A stretch of 22,345 bases of DNA from CAVPGH01 sp046726955 (GTDB lineage: Bacteria; Acidobacteriota; Vicinamibacteria; Fen-336): assembly GCA_046726955.1 (NCBI GenBank), contig JBKPBQ010000370.1, positions 1-22,345 of the forward strand. The letters are read 5' to 3'. Shown one piece after another: positions 1 to 7,841 of this stretch. The notes beneath the pieces were generated by a model that saw only the letters and a list, made by a program, of their open reading frames with translations, ran no database searches and was not told where the DNA came from. The position numbers and the translations under genes are program-made. Position 1 is the first letter of the stretch. Each line of letters starts with the position of its first letter.

Positions 1-124
1 GACTCGCTTGCGGCTGGTGGCCAGCCTTTGCCGCGCAGGACTTGCACCTGCTGGGCTCGCTTCGGAGAGTTTCAGTGATGGCTACGTCATCCCATCCTCC
101 CTCCCCAGGCTTCGCCTGGCGCAA
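1..124 (-). ncRNA. Structured RNA candidate, possibly 5' domain of a group II intron (runs off the window)
   Basis: No protein gene fits here. Three perfect hairpins are visible: GGCTGG/CCAGCC with a 3-nt loop (12-26), GCAGG/CCTGC with a 7-nt loop (35-51) and CCAGGC/GCCTGG with a 3-nt loop (105-119). A weaker GATG/CATC hairpin lies between them. Read on the minus strand, the loop of the second hairpin gives AGGTGCAAGTCCT, and a GCGCC start lies just after the kinase 1 gene. Both remind me of domain I of bacterial group II introns, but this is a recollection and not an alignment. It could instead be an unrelated structured RNA or a mobile-element end. If it is an intron, its catalytic domains and any reverse transcriptase lie outside the window. 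Confidence 0.3.
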
Positions 125-136
125 TTCAGCACCCTG
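125..136. repeat. Copy of the TTCAGCACCCTG repeat
   Basis: TTCAGCACCCTG lies between the structured stretch and the end of kinase 1, and is followed by CTAG. The same 12-mer forms both arms of the inverted-repeat element at 3123-3200. Here only one arm is present within the window, so it may be the end of an element lying to the left, or a lone remnant. Confidence 0.5.
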
Positions 137-154
137 CTAGCCGGGCCCGGGTCT

Positions 155-2869
155 TTATTTCTTGAAGATCTTCTTGAGCAGGCCGCCCCCGCCGGTGTCG
201 GGACCCTCGAGCTCCCGCAGCGCCGTCCGCGCCGCGTGGTTCTCGGGGTCGAGCTCGAGGGCTTTTTTGTATTGGGTGATGGCCCGGCGCGTCATGTCGT
301 CGGCACGGTAGATGTCGCCGAGCGCGAGCAACGGCTCGTGCGACTGCGGGTGCTCCTTCGCGATCTCCAGGAGCGAGCGCTCCGCCTCCCTCAACCACTT
401 CGGGTTCTTGGCCTTGGCCCGCGCGAGGATGACCTTGGCCCGCATCTTGTCGTGCGCGTCGAGCGCGGGGAAGGCCGACTCGGCGTAGTGGATGGCCTCT
501 TCGACGTGCCCGAGCTTCAGCTTCGCCTCGGCCATGCGGAGGCTCTCCGTCGCCGCCCACGCGGAGTGGGCGGCCTCGCCCTCGCTCTCCGGCTCCGCCG
601 CGCCGGCCGTGTCGGGAGTGGAGACCTGCGGTCGCGTGATCAGTCGGGGCAGCGTCTCCGCGTAGCTCCGGCGCGAGTCCTTGGTCTTCAGCTTCTCGAA
701 CGCCTCGCCCAGCCGGACGAAGACCTTGTGTCGCATCTCCGCGACGTCGGCGAGCGCGGGGTCGAGGCGATTGTCGGGATGGAAGGACTTGGCGAGGCGC
801 TGGTACGCCTCCTTCACCTCGATGTCGTTCGCGGTGCGCGAGATCCCCAGCATCTCGAAGTGGTCGCGCGCCTCGAAGGCCTCGACGATCATCCGCCGGC
901 TCTCCTCGATGCGCTGCCGCTCCGTCTCGAGATCGCGCCCGGCCCCGCTGCCGTCCGTGGGATGCGGCGGCTTGGCCGCCACGGGCTTCGGGGCAGGCGG
1001 AGTCGGCGGGGGCGGCGGCGGGGACGCGGCGGCCGCCACGGGCGTCCCTCGGGGGAATGGAGGCTGGATCCTCACCGTCGCCTGCAGCGGCGGGCTCACC
1101 GGCATCCGCATCGGCTGCGTCGTGCGCGGCACGGCCGCCTGGTACTCCACGACCCCGGTGCAGAGCAGGCTGAAGAGGCTGCGCTCCACGTTCTCGGTCA
1201 GCTCCGGGCTCAGCTTGAAGAGATCGCGCGCCGACGTCCGGCCGTCGATCTGCGCGGCCAGGAACCCGTCGGCGGGCGTGAAGGCGATGTTGGTGAGACG
1301 AAGGAACGCGGCCTGGTCCTTCACGAGCGTGCGGTCGAGGTCTCCGAGCACGTTGCGTACGACCGCGGGGTCGGCCACGCGGCGAGCCGCCTCGAGGACG
1401 AGCTCGATCGTCGAGAGGTTGGAGGAGGCGTCCTCGGCAGCGACGTCGCCGGGCGGAGACTCCTCGAAGAACACCGACCCTCCGCCGCGGGCGGCGGACT
1501 CGAACAGGATCTCGCGCGCGTGGAGGCCGACGCCTTCGTCGAGGGTCGTCTTGTCGATGAGCGCGTTCTCGAGGAGCACGGCTCCGAGGCGGCGCCGCTT
1601 GTTGAGGACGATGGGCTTCGCGCGGTCGAGGATGTCCTGGGAGAGCTTGCCGTAGCGCACGAGCACGTCGCCCAGCCGCTCGCCGTCCACGTCGCTCATC
1701 CCGTGGAGCACCTGCCCGTCCACGAAGCGCAGCGAGCGATGGGCCTTGCCGTGCGCGAAGCGCAGGTGGCCCGTCTGCCGCTTCCCATAGATCTCCCGCA
1801 TCACCTTGAAGACGGGGCTCGGGTCGGCGGGCGGCGGAGGCGGCTCCGGGACGTAGGGAGCGGCCGTGAAGTCGAGGGCGAGCACGATGGGCTCGTCGGC
1901 CGCCGTCTCTCCCGGCGGAGCCTCGACCGCGGCCGCCGCGGGCTCCGAAGGGAGCAGGACCGTCTCCCGGGTCCCCACGTCGGCCGCGGCGGCGGAGGCA
2001 AACGCGTCATCAAGGAGCGTCCGCGCATAGGCCTGAAGCGCTTCCCTGAACTCGGCGGCGGTCTGGTAGCGTCCGGAGGCGTCCTTGACGAGGGCCCGGC
2101 GGAGGATCGGCCGGAGCTCCTCGTACTCCGGCGCCTCCGGCAGCTCGACCTTGGGCTCCTCGTACGCGATCTTGTAGAAGATCGAGGCGAGGGTCTCGCC
2201 GTGGAAGGGCCGCCGTCCGGTGGCCAGCTCGCAGAGCATGATCCCGACGCAGAACAGGTCGCTGCGCTCGTCGACCTTGTGGCCGCTGACCTGCTCCGGC
2301 GACATGTAGTCGGGGGTGCCGATCGCCTGCCCGGTGCTCGTCTCCTTGGACTTGTTGAAGGCGACGCCGAAGTCCATGATCTTGACGCCGTCGTCCCGGG
2401 TGATGAACACGTTCGCGGGCTTGATGTCGCGGTGGACGATGCCGGCGGCGTGCGCGCGTCCCAGCCCGTCCAGCACCTGGAGAACGATCTCGATCTTCCT
2501 GCGCAGTCCGAGCGGCAGGCCTTGACGAAGCGCGTGCTGGAGGTCTTCGCCGTCCAGCAGCTCCATCGCGATGTACGGCGAGTGGTCGGTGTGGTACCCG
2601 AAGTCGAAGACGGTGACGAGGTGCGGGTGCACGATGCGCGCGATGGCCTTGGCCTCGCGCTCGAAGCGGAGCTTGCCCTCCGGGTCCTCCGCGATCGCGG
2701 GAAGCATGACCTTGAGGGCGATGTCGCGGTCGAGGTTCGGGTCGTGGGCGCGGTACACGACGCCCATGGCTCCTTGACCGAGCCTGTCGAGGATCTCGTA
2801 CCTGCCCAGGCGTTCGGGCTGGCCCCGCGCGGGGCTATCGCCCGTCGGCGTCTCGCCCGGCTCGCTCAC
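155..2869 (-). CDS. Ser/Thr protein kinase with PATAN (DUF4388), J domain and TPR repeats
   Basis: Cytoplasmic eukaryotic-type kinase of 904 residues with no predicted membrane segment. The kinase domain spans about residues 23-285: Gly-rich loop LGQGAMG, Lys53, HRD at 146-148, DFG at 166-168 and GTPDYMSPEQ after it, so it should be active. A Pro-rich linker follows. Residues about 353-470 match the PATAN/DUF4388 fold (HLRFAHGKAHRSLRFVDGQ). A second Pro-rich linker leads to a J domain at about 669-742 with an intact HPD at 697-699. TPR-like helices fill about 770-890, and the protein ends in Lys-rich residues. The start is GTG at 2869 with GAGAGG six bases upstream; a nearby ATG at 2883 is out of frame. 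Kinase, PATAN, J and TPR in one chain implies signalling that recruits an Hsp70 (DnaK) or an assembly of partners; this role is inferred. Promoter control may use the dyads at 2916-3056. Confidence 0.93.
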   Translation of the reverse strand: MSEPGETPTGDSPARGQPERLGRYEILDRLGQGAMGVVYRAHDPNLDRDIALKVMLPAIAEDPEGKLRFEREAKAIARIVHPHLVTVFDFGYHTDHSPYIAMELLDGEDLQHALRQGLPLGLRRKIEIVLQVLDGLGRAHAAGIVHRDIKPANVFITRDDGVKIMDFGVAFNKSKETSTGQAIGTPDYMSPEQVSGHKVDERSDLFCVGIMLCELATGRRPFHGETLASIFYKIAYEEPKVELPEAPEYEELRPILRRALVKDASGRYQTAAEFREALQAYARTLLDDAFASAAAADVGTRETVLLPSEPAAAAVEAPPGETAADEPIVLALDFTAAPYVPEPPPPPADPSPVFKVMREIYGKRQTGHLRFAHGKAHRSLRFVDGQVLHGMSDVDGERLGDVLVRYGKLSQDILDRAKPIVLNKRRRLGAVLLENALIDKTTLDEGVGLHAREILFESAARGGGSVFFEESPPGDVAAEDASSNLSTIELVLEAARRVADPAVVRNVLGDLDRTLVKDQAAFLRLTNIAFTPADGFLAAQIDGRTSARDLFKLSPELTENVERSLFSLLCTGVVEYQAAVPRTTQPMRMPVSPPLQATVRIQPPFPRGTPVAAAASPPPPPPTPPAPKPVAAKPPHPTDGSGAGRDLETERQRIEESRRMIVEAFEARDHFEMLGISRTANDIEVKEAYQRLAKSFHPDNRLDPALADVAEMRHKVFVRLGEAFEKLKTKDSRRSYAETLPRLITRPQVSTPDTAGAAEPESEGEAAHSAWAATESLRMAEAKLKLGHVEEAIHYAESAFPALDAHDKMRAKVILARAKAKNPKWLREAERSLLEIAKEHPQSHEPLLALGDIYRADDMTRRAITQYKKALELDPENHAARTALRELEGPDTGGGGLLKKIFKK

Positions 2870-3122
2870 CCGCGGCCTCTCATCCTTGACTGAAAGCGAC
2901 TACCAATGAAACAGCTCCCCTCTTCTGGGGATGTTCCCAATTGTCGTCGTTGCAAACGATTGGAGCAACGGCCATGCCCGACGCGCGCAGGTCTTTCGAG
3001 CAGAATCGACGGTTTTCCGGACAAAGGCGGACGTCCTACTGTCCGGTCGCCGGACACCACCCCAATAAGCAGGGTCTCACGCCCAGCCGAAGGGGCGCAG
3101 TGCTCGCGATCACCCGCTGGAG
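2870..3122. promoter_or_regulatory. Upstream region of kinase 1 with several operator-like dyads
   Basis: No gene is seen here. Four dyads stand out: TCCCC-N6-GGGGA (2916-2931), GGGA-TGT-TCCC (2928-2938, sharing bases with the first), TCGTT-GCA-AACGA (2947-2959) and the perfect TGTCCGG-TCG-CCGGACA (3040-3056). A further CCGGACA lies at 3017-3023. The spacing upstream of a kinase start suggests regulator binding sites, but the regulator is unknown and I could not assign a clear -35/-10 pair. Confidence 0.4.
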
Positions 3123-3200
3123 CAGGGTGCTGAAAAGTGTCCTCACGCGGCGCGCGGCGACGCGCGCGGGGCTGCCGAAGGCTGCTTTTTCAGCACCCTG
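3123..3200. repeat. 78-bp inverted-repeat element (MITE-like or terminator-like)
   Basis: Perfect 14-bp arms CAGGGTGCTGAAAA (3123-3136) and TTTTCAGCACCCTG (3187-3200) enclose 50 bp. Nested inside is a 7-bp GC stem (3150-3156 with 3161-3167) closed by GCGA, which on the plus strand is a GNRA tetraloop. The element begins 16 bp past the stop of the M48 gene, so its RNA could end or protect that transcript. Terminal inverted repeats and a second copy of the arm at 125-136 equally fit a small non-autonomous mobile element. I see no convincing target duplication. Confidence 0.6.
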
Positions 3201-3216
3201 GAGGAACGGAGCGGGC

Positions 3217-4527
3217 CTAGAACTTGACCTCCTTGACCTTCCCCTTCTCGAACACGACCGAAAGGTCCGGGTAGGCCCACCGGACCTTCTCGCCGAACAC
3301 GACCTCGTCCCGAGGGCTCCCCAGTATCGCGCGGACCTCCGCCGGAGTCATGCCCGCGCGGATCTCTCGAGACGTCGAAGGCGCCGCCGCGGCGGGAACC
3401 GTGGCGACGGGGGCGACGAGAGCGGCCGCGCCGGCCGGAGCAGCCACGGGAACCGCCGTCGGGCTGCCACCCGTGGCCACCACCGTGGCCCGGCGACGCT
3501 CCGCCCCCTGCGGCTTCGGCCCGTCGGGATAGTTGAAGGCGATCTCCTTCTCGAGCTTGGCCGCGCGCGCGGAGCTCTGCGAGTGGTCGCTGAAGAAGAA
3601 GTTCGCGACCTTGCCCTGCTCGCCGTAGCGCTTGGCGAACCGGTTCCAGAGCCGCGGGCCCTTGCTGATGTCGTAGCCCGCCTCGTACGCGTAGCGCAGA
3701 CCCACGCGGTCCGCCTGGTCCTCCAGGTTGCGGCCGTAGCCGTTGCTCCACGCCATCGCCCCGAACACCGAGACGAGGCTGACCAGGGCGCGCTGCGTGT
3801 CGTTGTCGATCGACTGCGCGCCCGCCGCCACGCCGAGGGCGGCGATCTGGATCCACATCTGCTTCTTGAACTGCCGGCGCGTGTGCTCGTGGCTGGCGTG
3901 CACGAGCTCGTGGCCGAGCACGATCGCGACCTCGTCGTCGTCCATGTCGTTCAGCAGGCCGCTGAACACGTAGATCGAGTAGTTGCCCATCGCGAAGGCG
4001 TTCCACTCCTTGTTCTCGATCACGTAGACGCGGACGGCCCCCGGGTCGATGTAGGGCGGCAGCAGGGAGTCCACGATCCCCCGCACTCGGTCCACCTGGG
4101 GGCCGGACTCGTAGAGCCGGCCGATGCTCGCGACCTTGCCCCCGTCCTCCTCGTAAAAGCGTCCCGCCGTGCGGTACTTCTGCTCGGCGGCATCGGTGGC
4201 GGACTTGACCTCGCCTTCGAAGAGCGCGCCCCCGTTGGGCTTCGCCTCGACCTCCGTGGCGACCAGCGCGCCGTCGGCTCCGCGAGTCCCCTTGGCCTTG
4301 ACCTCGTAGCCGAGCGGGATCGAGGCGAAGCTCTTGGCGTCGCCTCCTCCCTTGAACTTGCCGGTGGGAGCCAGGCAGACGCGCTGCCCGTCCACGAGGT
4401 AGCACGAGCCGACGTGCCATTCGGCATAGCCCTCGGCCTTCTCCTCCGTCTCTTTGGTCTGGGCACCCGCGGCCGAGGCTCCGGCCAGGAGGACTACCAG
4501 CAGAACCAACGACTTACGTCGTCTCAT
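3217..4527 (-). CDS. Exported M48-family zinc metalloprotease with C-terminal BamE/SmpA-like domain
   Basis: Protein of 436 residues from the ATG at 4527, chosen because GGAGG lies just upstream and a signal peptide (MRRRKS, then a Leu/Val-rich core, cut near AGA-QT) begins there; a longer frame exists but lacks this. Residues about 65-110 resemble a small beta domain with the phrase GALVATEVEA. The peptidase part has HELVH at 206-210 and the third zinc ligand in EDQAD (Glu269), the M48 pattern seen in BepA-like periplasmic peptidases. A hydrophobic stretch follows the HExxH motif. After an Ala/Pro/Val-rich linker, residues about 385-436 read GMTPAEVRAILGSPRD, typical of BamE/SmpA-like domains. 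The expected site of action is the periplasm, in outer-membrane protein quality control; that role is inferred. It has its own promoter at 4582-4609. Confidence 0.9.
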   Translation of the reverse strand: MRRRKSLVLLVVLLAGASAAGAQTKETEEKAEGYAEWHVGSCYLVDGQRVCLAPTGKFKGGGDAKSFASIPLGYEVKAKGTRGADGALVATEVEAKPNGGALFEGEVKSATDAAEQKYRTAGRFYEEDGGKVASIGRLYESGPQVDRVRGIVDSLLPPYIDPGAVRVYVIENKEWNAFAMGNYSIYVFSGLLNDMDDDEVAIVLGHELVHASHEHTRRQFKKQMWIQIAALGVAAGAQSIDNDTQRALVSLVSVFGAMAWSNGYGRNLEDQADRVGLRYAYEAGYDISKGPRLWNRFAKRYGEQGKVANFFFSDHSQSSARAAKLEKEIAFNYPDGPKPQGAERRRATVVATGGSPTAVPVAAPAGAAALVAPVATVPAAAAPSTSREIRAGMTPAEVRAILGSPRDEVVFGEKVRWAYPDLSVVFEKGKVKEVKF

Positions 4528-4581
4528 GCCACCTCCACCAGAGCACGTACGCCCCACGGAGGGTTGGGTTCCCTGTTCACC

Positions 4582-4609
4582 AGGATATATGTTCGCGGGG
4601 ACGGCGCAA
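4582..4609 (-). promoter_or_regulatory. Probable sigma-70-type promoter of the M48 gene
   Basis: On the minus strand TTGCGC (4604-4609) and TATCCT (4582-4587) are separated by 16 bp, within the 85-bp gap between kinase 2 and the M48 gene. This is the only AT-rich patch in the gap. Whether kinase 2 transcripts also read through is open. Confidence 0.45.
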
Positions 4610-4612
4610 CGG

Positions 4613-6628
4613 CTATTCGGTGCCCACCTTCTTGAGGGCTTCCTGGGCCTGGCGAGCCACGAGCAGCTCGGAATCGCGGGAGGCGGACGTGAGCGCGGTC
4701 ACCGCGGAACGCGCCGGCGGGCCGATGTTGCCGAGCGCTCGCGCGCACTCCATCCGGACGAACTTGTCCTTGTCGGCGAGAGCCGCAGTCAGGGCCGGGA
4801 CGGCGCCCTGGGCGGCGGGGCCGATCTTCGCGAGCGCCTTCGCCACCTCGCGGCGGAAGGCGACTTCGGGATGGCGGAGCCCGCTCGACAGCGCGGGCAC
4901 CGCGGGGCCGGCGGCCGAGCCGAACCGTCCGAGGGCCTTCGCCGCCTCCCCGCGGACGAGGTCGTCGGTGTCGTCGAGGAGCGCCGCCACGGACGGTACG
5001 GACGAGACCGCGTCCGCGCCGATCTTGCCGAGCGCCTCGGCGGCTCGCCAGCGCACGTCGGGCGAGCGATCGCGGAGGACACCCGTGAGCGCGGGCACCG
5101 CCGGCTGCGCTTCCGCTCCGAGGTTGCCGAGCGCCTCGGCCGCGCGCCAGCGCGTGGCGGCGTCGGGCGCGGCGAGCGAGTGCACGAGGCCCTGGACGAG
5201 AGGCGACACGGAGGGTGTCATCGGCCGTGCTGGCTCCGGCGTCGGCGGAGGTGTCGTCCTGGACGCCACGACCGGCTCGGACGTCGGAGCCGGCCGCGGC
5301 GATGCGGGCGGAGGCGTCGTGCGAGCCACGAGAGTCGTGGACGGCGGCGCGGTCACCGGAGGAGATGGCAGTGACGACGCCGGCGGCAGCGACGACGCGG
5401 CGGGCGGCGCGGTGATCGGAGCCGAGGTCGGCGCCACTGCTGAGGCGACGGGACGAGGCGCGGCCGTAGCTGGAGGATGGTCAGCGGTCATCGTCGTCGC
5501 GGGTCCCGCGAGCGGTGGCGTCTCGACGGGCGCGAGGCGCCGCACCACGACGATCCCCGCTACGACGACGAAGACGGCGGCGAGGCCGAGGCCGACGACA
5601 AGCCCGCTGCGGCCGCCACGGCGCACCGGAGGGGCGGCGACAGTCGGACGCGTCTTCGAGGGAACGGTCGGAGAGGCGACGCGCGTGGCCGCGGCGGCGC
5701 GAGCCGTCGGCTCGGCGGCCTCGGCGGTCAGCGGAGTGACGGCCGTGCGCGTGAGCTCGAGCGTCGGAAGATCCGCGGCGAGCGGTGGCGACGCTGCGGC
5801 GGCCTTGAGCGCGTCCTCGAGCGCGGCGGCGAACGATCCCGCGGACGGCCATCGGTCGGCGGGAGATTTCGCCGTGGCCTTGAGGACCGCGCGCACGAGC
5901 GCCTCCGGCACCTGGCCCGGCGACGGCAGCGGGATCGCCTCCTGCACGTGCTTCATGAGGATCGCCACCGGTGTGTCCGCGGAGAAGGGGACGCGGCCCG
6001 TGAACATCTGGTAGGCCACGATGCCCAGCGCGTAGACGTCCGTCCGCGCGTCCACCTTCGTGCCCGTCGCCTGCTCGGGAGCCATGTAGTGAGGCGTGCC
6101 GGTGATCGCCCCCGTGGCGGTGAGGCCGCCGGAGCTCTCGAGCATCTTGGCGATGCCGAAGTCGGCGAGGTACACGCGGCCGGCCTCGTCGAGCAGGATG
6201 TTCTGGGGCTTGATGTCGCGGTGGACGATCTTCTTCGGGTGGTTGTGCGCGTAGTCGAGCGCGTCGGCCACGCTGCGCAGGATCTGGACCGACCGCTCGA
6301 AGGGCAGGCGCTGCTTCTTGAGCAGGTCCGAGAGGGCGCCGCCCCGGATGAGGCGCATGGCCATCCAAGGGATGCCCTCCTCCTGATCCACGTCGTAGGA
6401 GTAGATCGGGATGATGTTCGGGTGCTCGAGCTTCGCGATCGCCTTGGCCTCGTCCCGGAAGCGCCGGACGAAGTCGGGATCGTGCAGGAACTCGCGAGGC
6501 AGAACCTTGAGGGCGACGCTCCTCTCGAGCGCGGCGTCGTAGGCCTCGTACACCGAGGCCATCCCGCCGCGGCCGAGCTGGCCCTTGATCACATAGGGCC
6601 CCGCCTTGGACCCCGGCTCGAGGGCCAT
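4613..6628 (-). CDS. Membrane Ser/Thr kinase (PknB type) with six extracytoplasmic HEAT repeats
   Basis: Protein of 671 residues. The kinase domain occupies about 12-275: LGRGGMASVY loop (last Gly replaced by Ala, which is common), Lys41, HRD at 136-138, DFG at 156-158, GTPHYMAPEQ. One membrane helix lies at about 341-363, preceded by RRGGR, so the kinase should be cytoplasmic. A long Pro/Thr/Ala-rich spacer (about 365-475) is followed by six tandem HEAT-like units of 33 residues each (about 477-671), with repeated cores such as RWRAAEALGNLG. Where PknB carries PASTA domains, this protein puts HEAT repeats outside the membrane, probably to bind a protein or peptide signal (inference). The ATG at 6628 has GGGAGGG upstream. 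The GcvT-family gene ends 10 bp before it, so the two are likely co-transcribed. Confidence 0.94.
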   Translation of the reverse strand: MALEPGSKAGPYVIKGQLGRGGMASVYEAYDAALERSVALKVLPREFLHDPDFVRRFRDEAKAIAKLEHPNIIPIYSYDVDQEEGIPWMAMRLIRGGALSDLLKKQRLPFERSVQILRSVADALDYAHNHPKKIVHRDIKPQNILLDEAGRVYLADFGIAKMLESSGGLTATGAITGTPHYMAPEQATGTKVDARTDVYALGIVAYQMFTGRVPFSADTPVAILMKHVQEAIPLPSPGQVPEALVRAVLKATAKSPADRWPSAGSFAAALEDALKAAAASPPLAADLPTLELTRTAVTPLTAEAAEPTARAAAATRVASPTVPSKTRPTVAAPPVRRGGRSGLVVGLGLAAVFVVVAGIVVVRRLAPVETPPLAGPATTMTADHPPATAAPRPVASAVAPTSAPITAPPAASSLPPASSLPSPPVTAPPSTTLVARTTPPPASPRPAPTSEPVVASRTTPPPTPEPARPMTPSVSPLVQGLVHSLAAPDAATRWRAAEALGNLGAEAQPAVPALTGVLRDRSPDVRWRAAEALGKIGADAVSSVPSVAALLDDTDDLVRGEAAKALGRFGSAAGPAVPALSSGLRHPEVAFRREVAKALAKIGPAAQGAVPALTAALADKDKFVRMECARALGNIGPPARSAVTALTSASRDSELLVARQAQEALKKVGTE

Positions 6629-6638
6629 CGCCCTCCCT

Positions 6639-7826
6639 TCAGACCCGCTTGCGCGGCGGGTCGAAGAACGGGAGCTTCGAGACCGTGACCCCCGCCTGGC
6701 GGCGGCGGTGGTCGACGGTGAGCTCCATCTGCAGCTTCGTTCCTTCCCGGGCCGCTCCGCTGGCCACGGTGGCGAGCGCGATCATCTTCTTCAAGGTCGG
6801 CGACCAGGTCGTGCTCGTGGCCTTGCCCACCTGCAGGCCGTCGCGGTAGACGGGAACCGAGACACGCGAGGCGGTCGCGGGAAGCTGCGGCGCGAGCCCC
6901 ACCTCGCCGTAGAGCTTCTCGACGTCGTTCCAGTCCACGTCGAGACCCACGAGCTGCCGGGCCGAACCCGCCTTCGCCTCGCGCCGGAGCGCGGCCTGGC
7001 CGATGTACGGCTGCTTGTCCAGGTTCACGAGCCGCCCGAGCCCGATCTCGAAAGGCGAGTACCTCTGCGAGGGGATGAGCGCCTTCTTCGCCCCCACGTA
7101 ATCGATGTCGGCGAGGATCAGCCCCGCCTCGATGCGGGCCACGTCGAGGGCGAGCATGCCCGTGGGAGTGATGTCGTACGGCCGGCCGACCTCGACGAGC
7201 GCGTCCCACAGCGCCTCGGCGCGCTCCGCGTCCACCCACACTTCGTAGCCGAGGTCCCCGGTGTAGCCGGTGCGCGAGATTTCGACGGGCACGCCCTTGA
7301 TCTTCGAGCGCATCACGCGGAAGTACTTGAGGCCGGCCACGTCGCCTTCCGCGCAGGCCGACAGGATCGCCCGGCTCGTCGGGCCCTGGAGCGCGACGGC
7401 CGCCGTCTTGTCCGTGATGTCCTCGACGGTGACGGAGAGGCCGAATGCGTTCTCGCGGATCCACCGCAGGCTGGGCTCCGCCGCCGTCCAGCGCACCACG
7501 TCCTCGGCGAGGCGCGAGACCGTGCCGTCGTCGATGACCTTGCCGTCCCCGTCGCACCAGTGGGTGTAGGCGACCTGCCCCACCGACATCTTCCGGGCGT
7601 CGCGCGTGGTGACGCGGTCCACGAGGCGGAGCGCGTCCTTGCCTTTGACCAGGTACTTGAAGAGGGGCGAAACGTCGATGAGCGCGGCCGCGTTGCGAAT
7701 GGCGTTGTACTCGCGCTCGTGGTGCACTTCGTAGCTGCTGACCGCGAAGTACCCCGCCCAGTCGCGCCAGCTCATGCTTTCGCAGAGGCTCGACGTGCGG
7801 GAGTGGAAGGGGCTTCCAATGGGCAT
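6639..7826 (-). CDS. GcvT-family aminomethyltransferase-like protein
   Basis: Protein of 395 residues from the ATG at 7826; an in-frame ATG at 7841 would add five residues, and neither has a clear ribosome site. It follows the glycine-cleavage T-protein/folate-dependent transferase fold throughout: WAGYFAVSSYEVHHERE near residue 23-38, the acidic pair in GKVIDDGTV (99-100), ALQGPTSR at about 145-152, SRTGYTGDLGYEV at about 184-196, and a C-terminal GcvT domain from about 290. T proteins move a one-carbon unit from a methylamine carrier to tetrahydrofolate. No GcvH, GcvP or lipoate gene is present here. It therefore may serve another methylated amine or a different demethylation. It overlaps no neighbour and lies 10 bp upstream of kinase 2, an unusual pairing. 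Confidence 0.85.
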   Translation of the reverse strand: MPIGSPFHSRTSSLCESMSWRDWAGYFAVSSYEVHHEREYNAIRNAAALIDVSPLFKYLVKGKDALRLVDRVTTRDARKMSVGQVAYTHWCDGDGKVIDDGTVSRLAEDVVRWTAAEPSLRWIRENAFGLSVTVEDITDKTAAVALQGPTSRAILSACAEGDVAGLKYFRVMRSKIKGVPVEISRTGYTGDLGYEVWVDAERAEALWDALVEVGRPYDITPTGMLALDVARIEAGLILADIDYVGAKKALIPSQRYSPFEIGLGRLVNLDKQPYIGQAALRREAKAGSARQLVGLDVDWNDVEKLYGEVGLAPQLPATASRVSVPVYRDGLQVGKATSTTWSPTLKKMIALATVASGAAREGTKLQMELTVDHRRRQAGVTVSKLPFFDPPRKRV

Positions 7827-7841
7827 GGGCGGCGGAATCAT

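Noticed and set aside
8..2893. A 961-residue open frame on the plus strand
   Set aside because: It is antisense to the kinase 1 gene, is rich in Arg, Leu, Val and Gly from codon shadowing, and has no recognisable domain.
2941..4635. A 564-residue plus-strand frame opposite the M48 gene
   Set aside because: Shadow frame; the opposite strand carries the signal peptide and zinc motifs.
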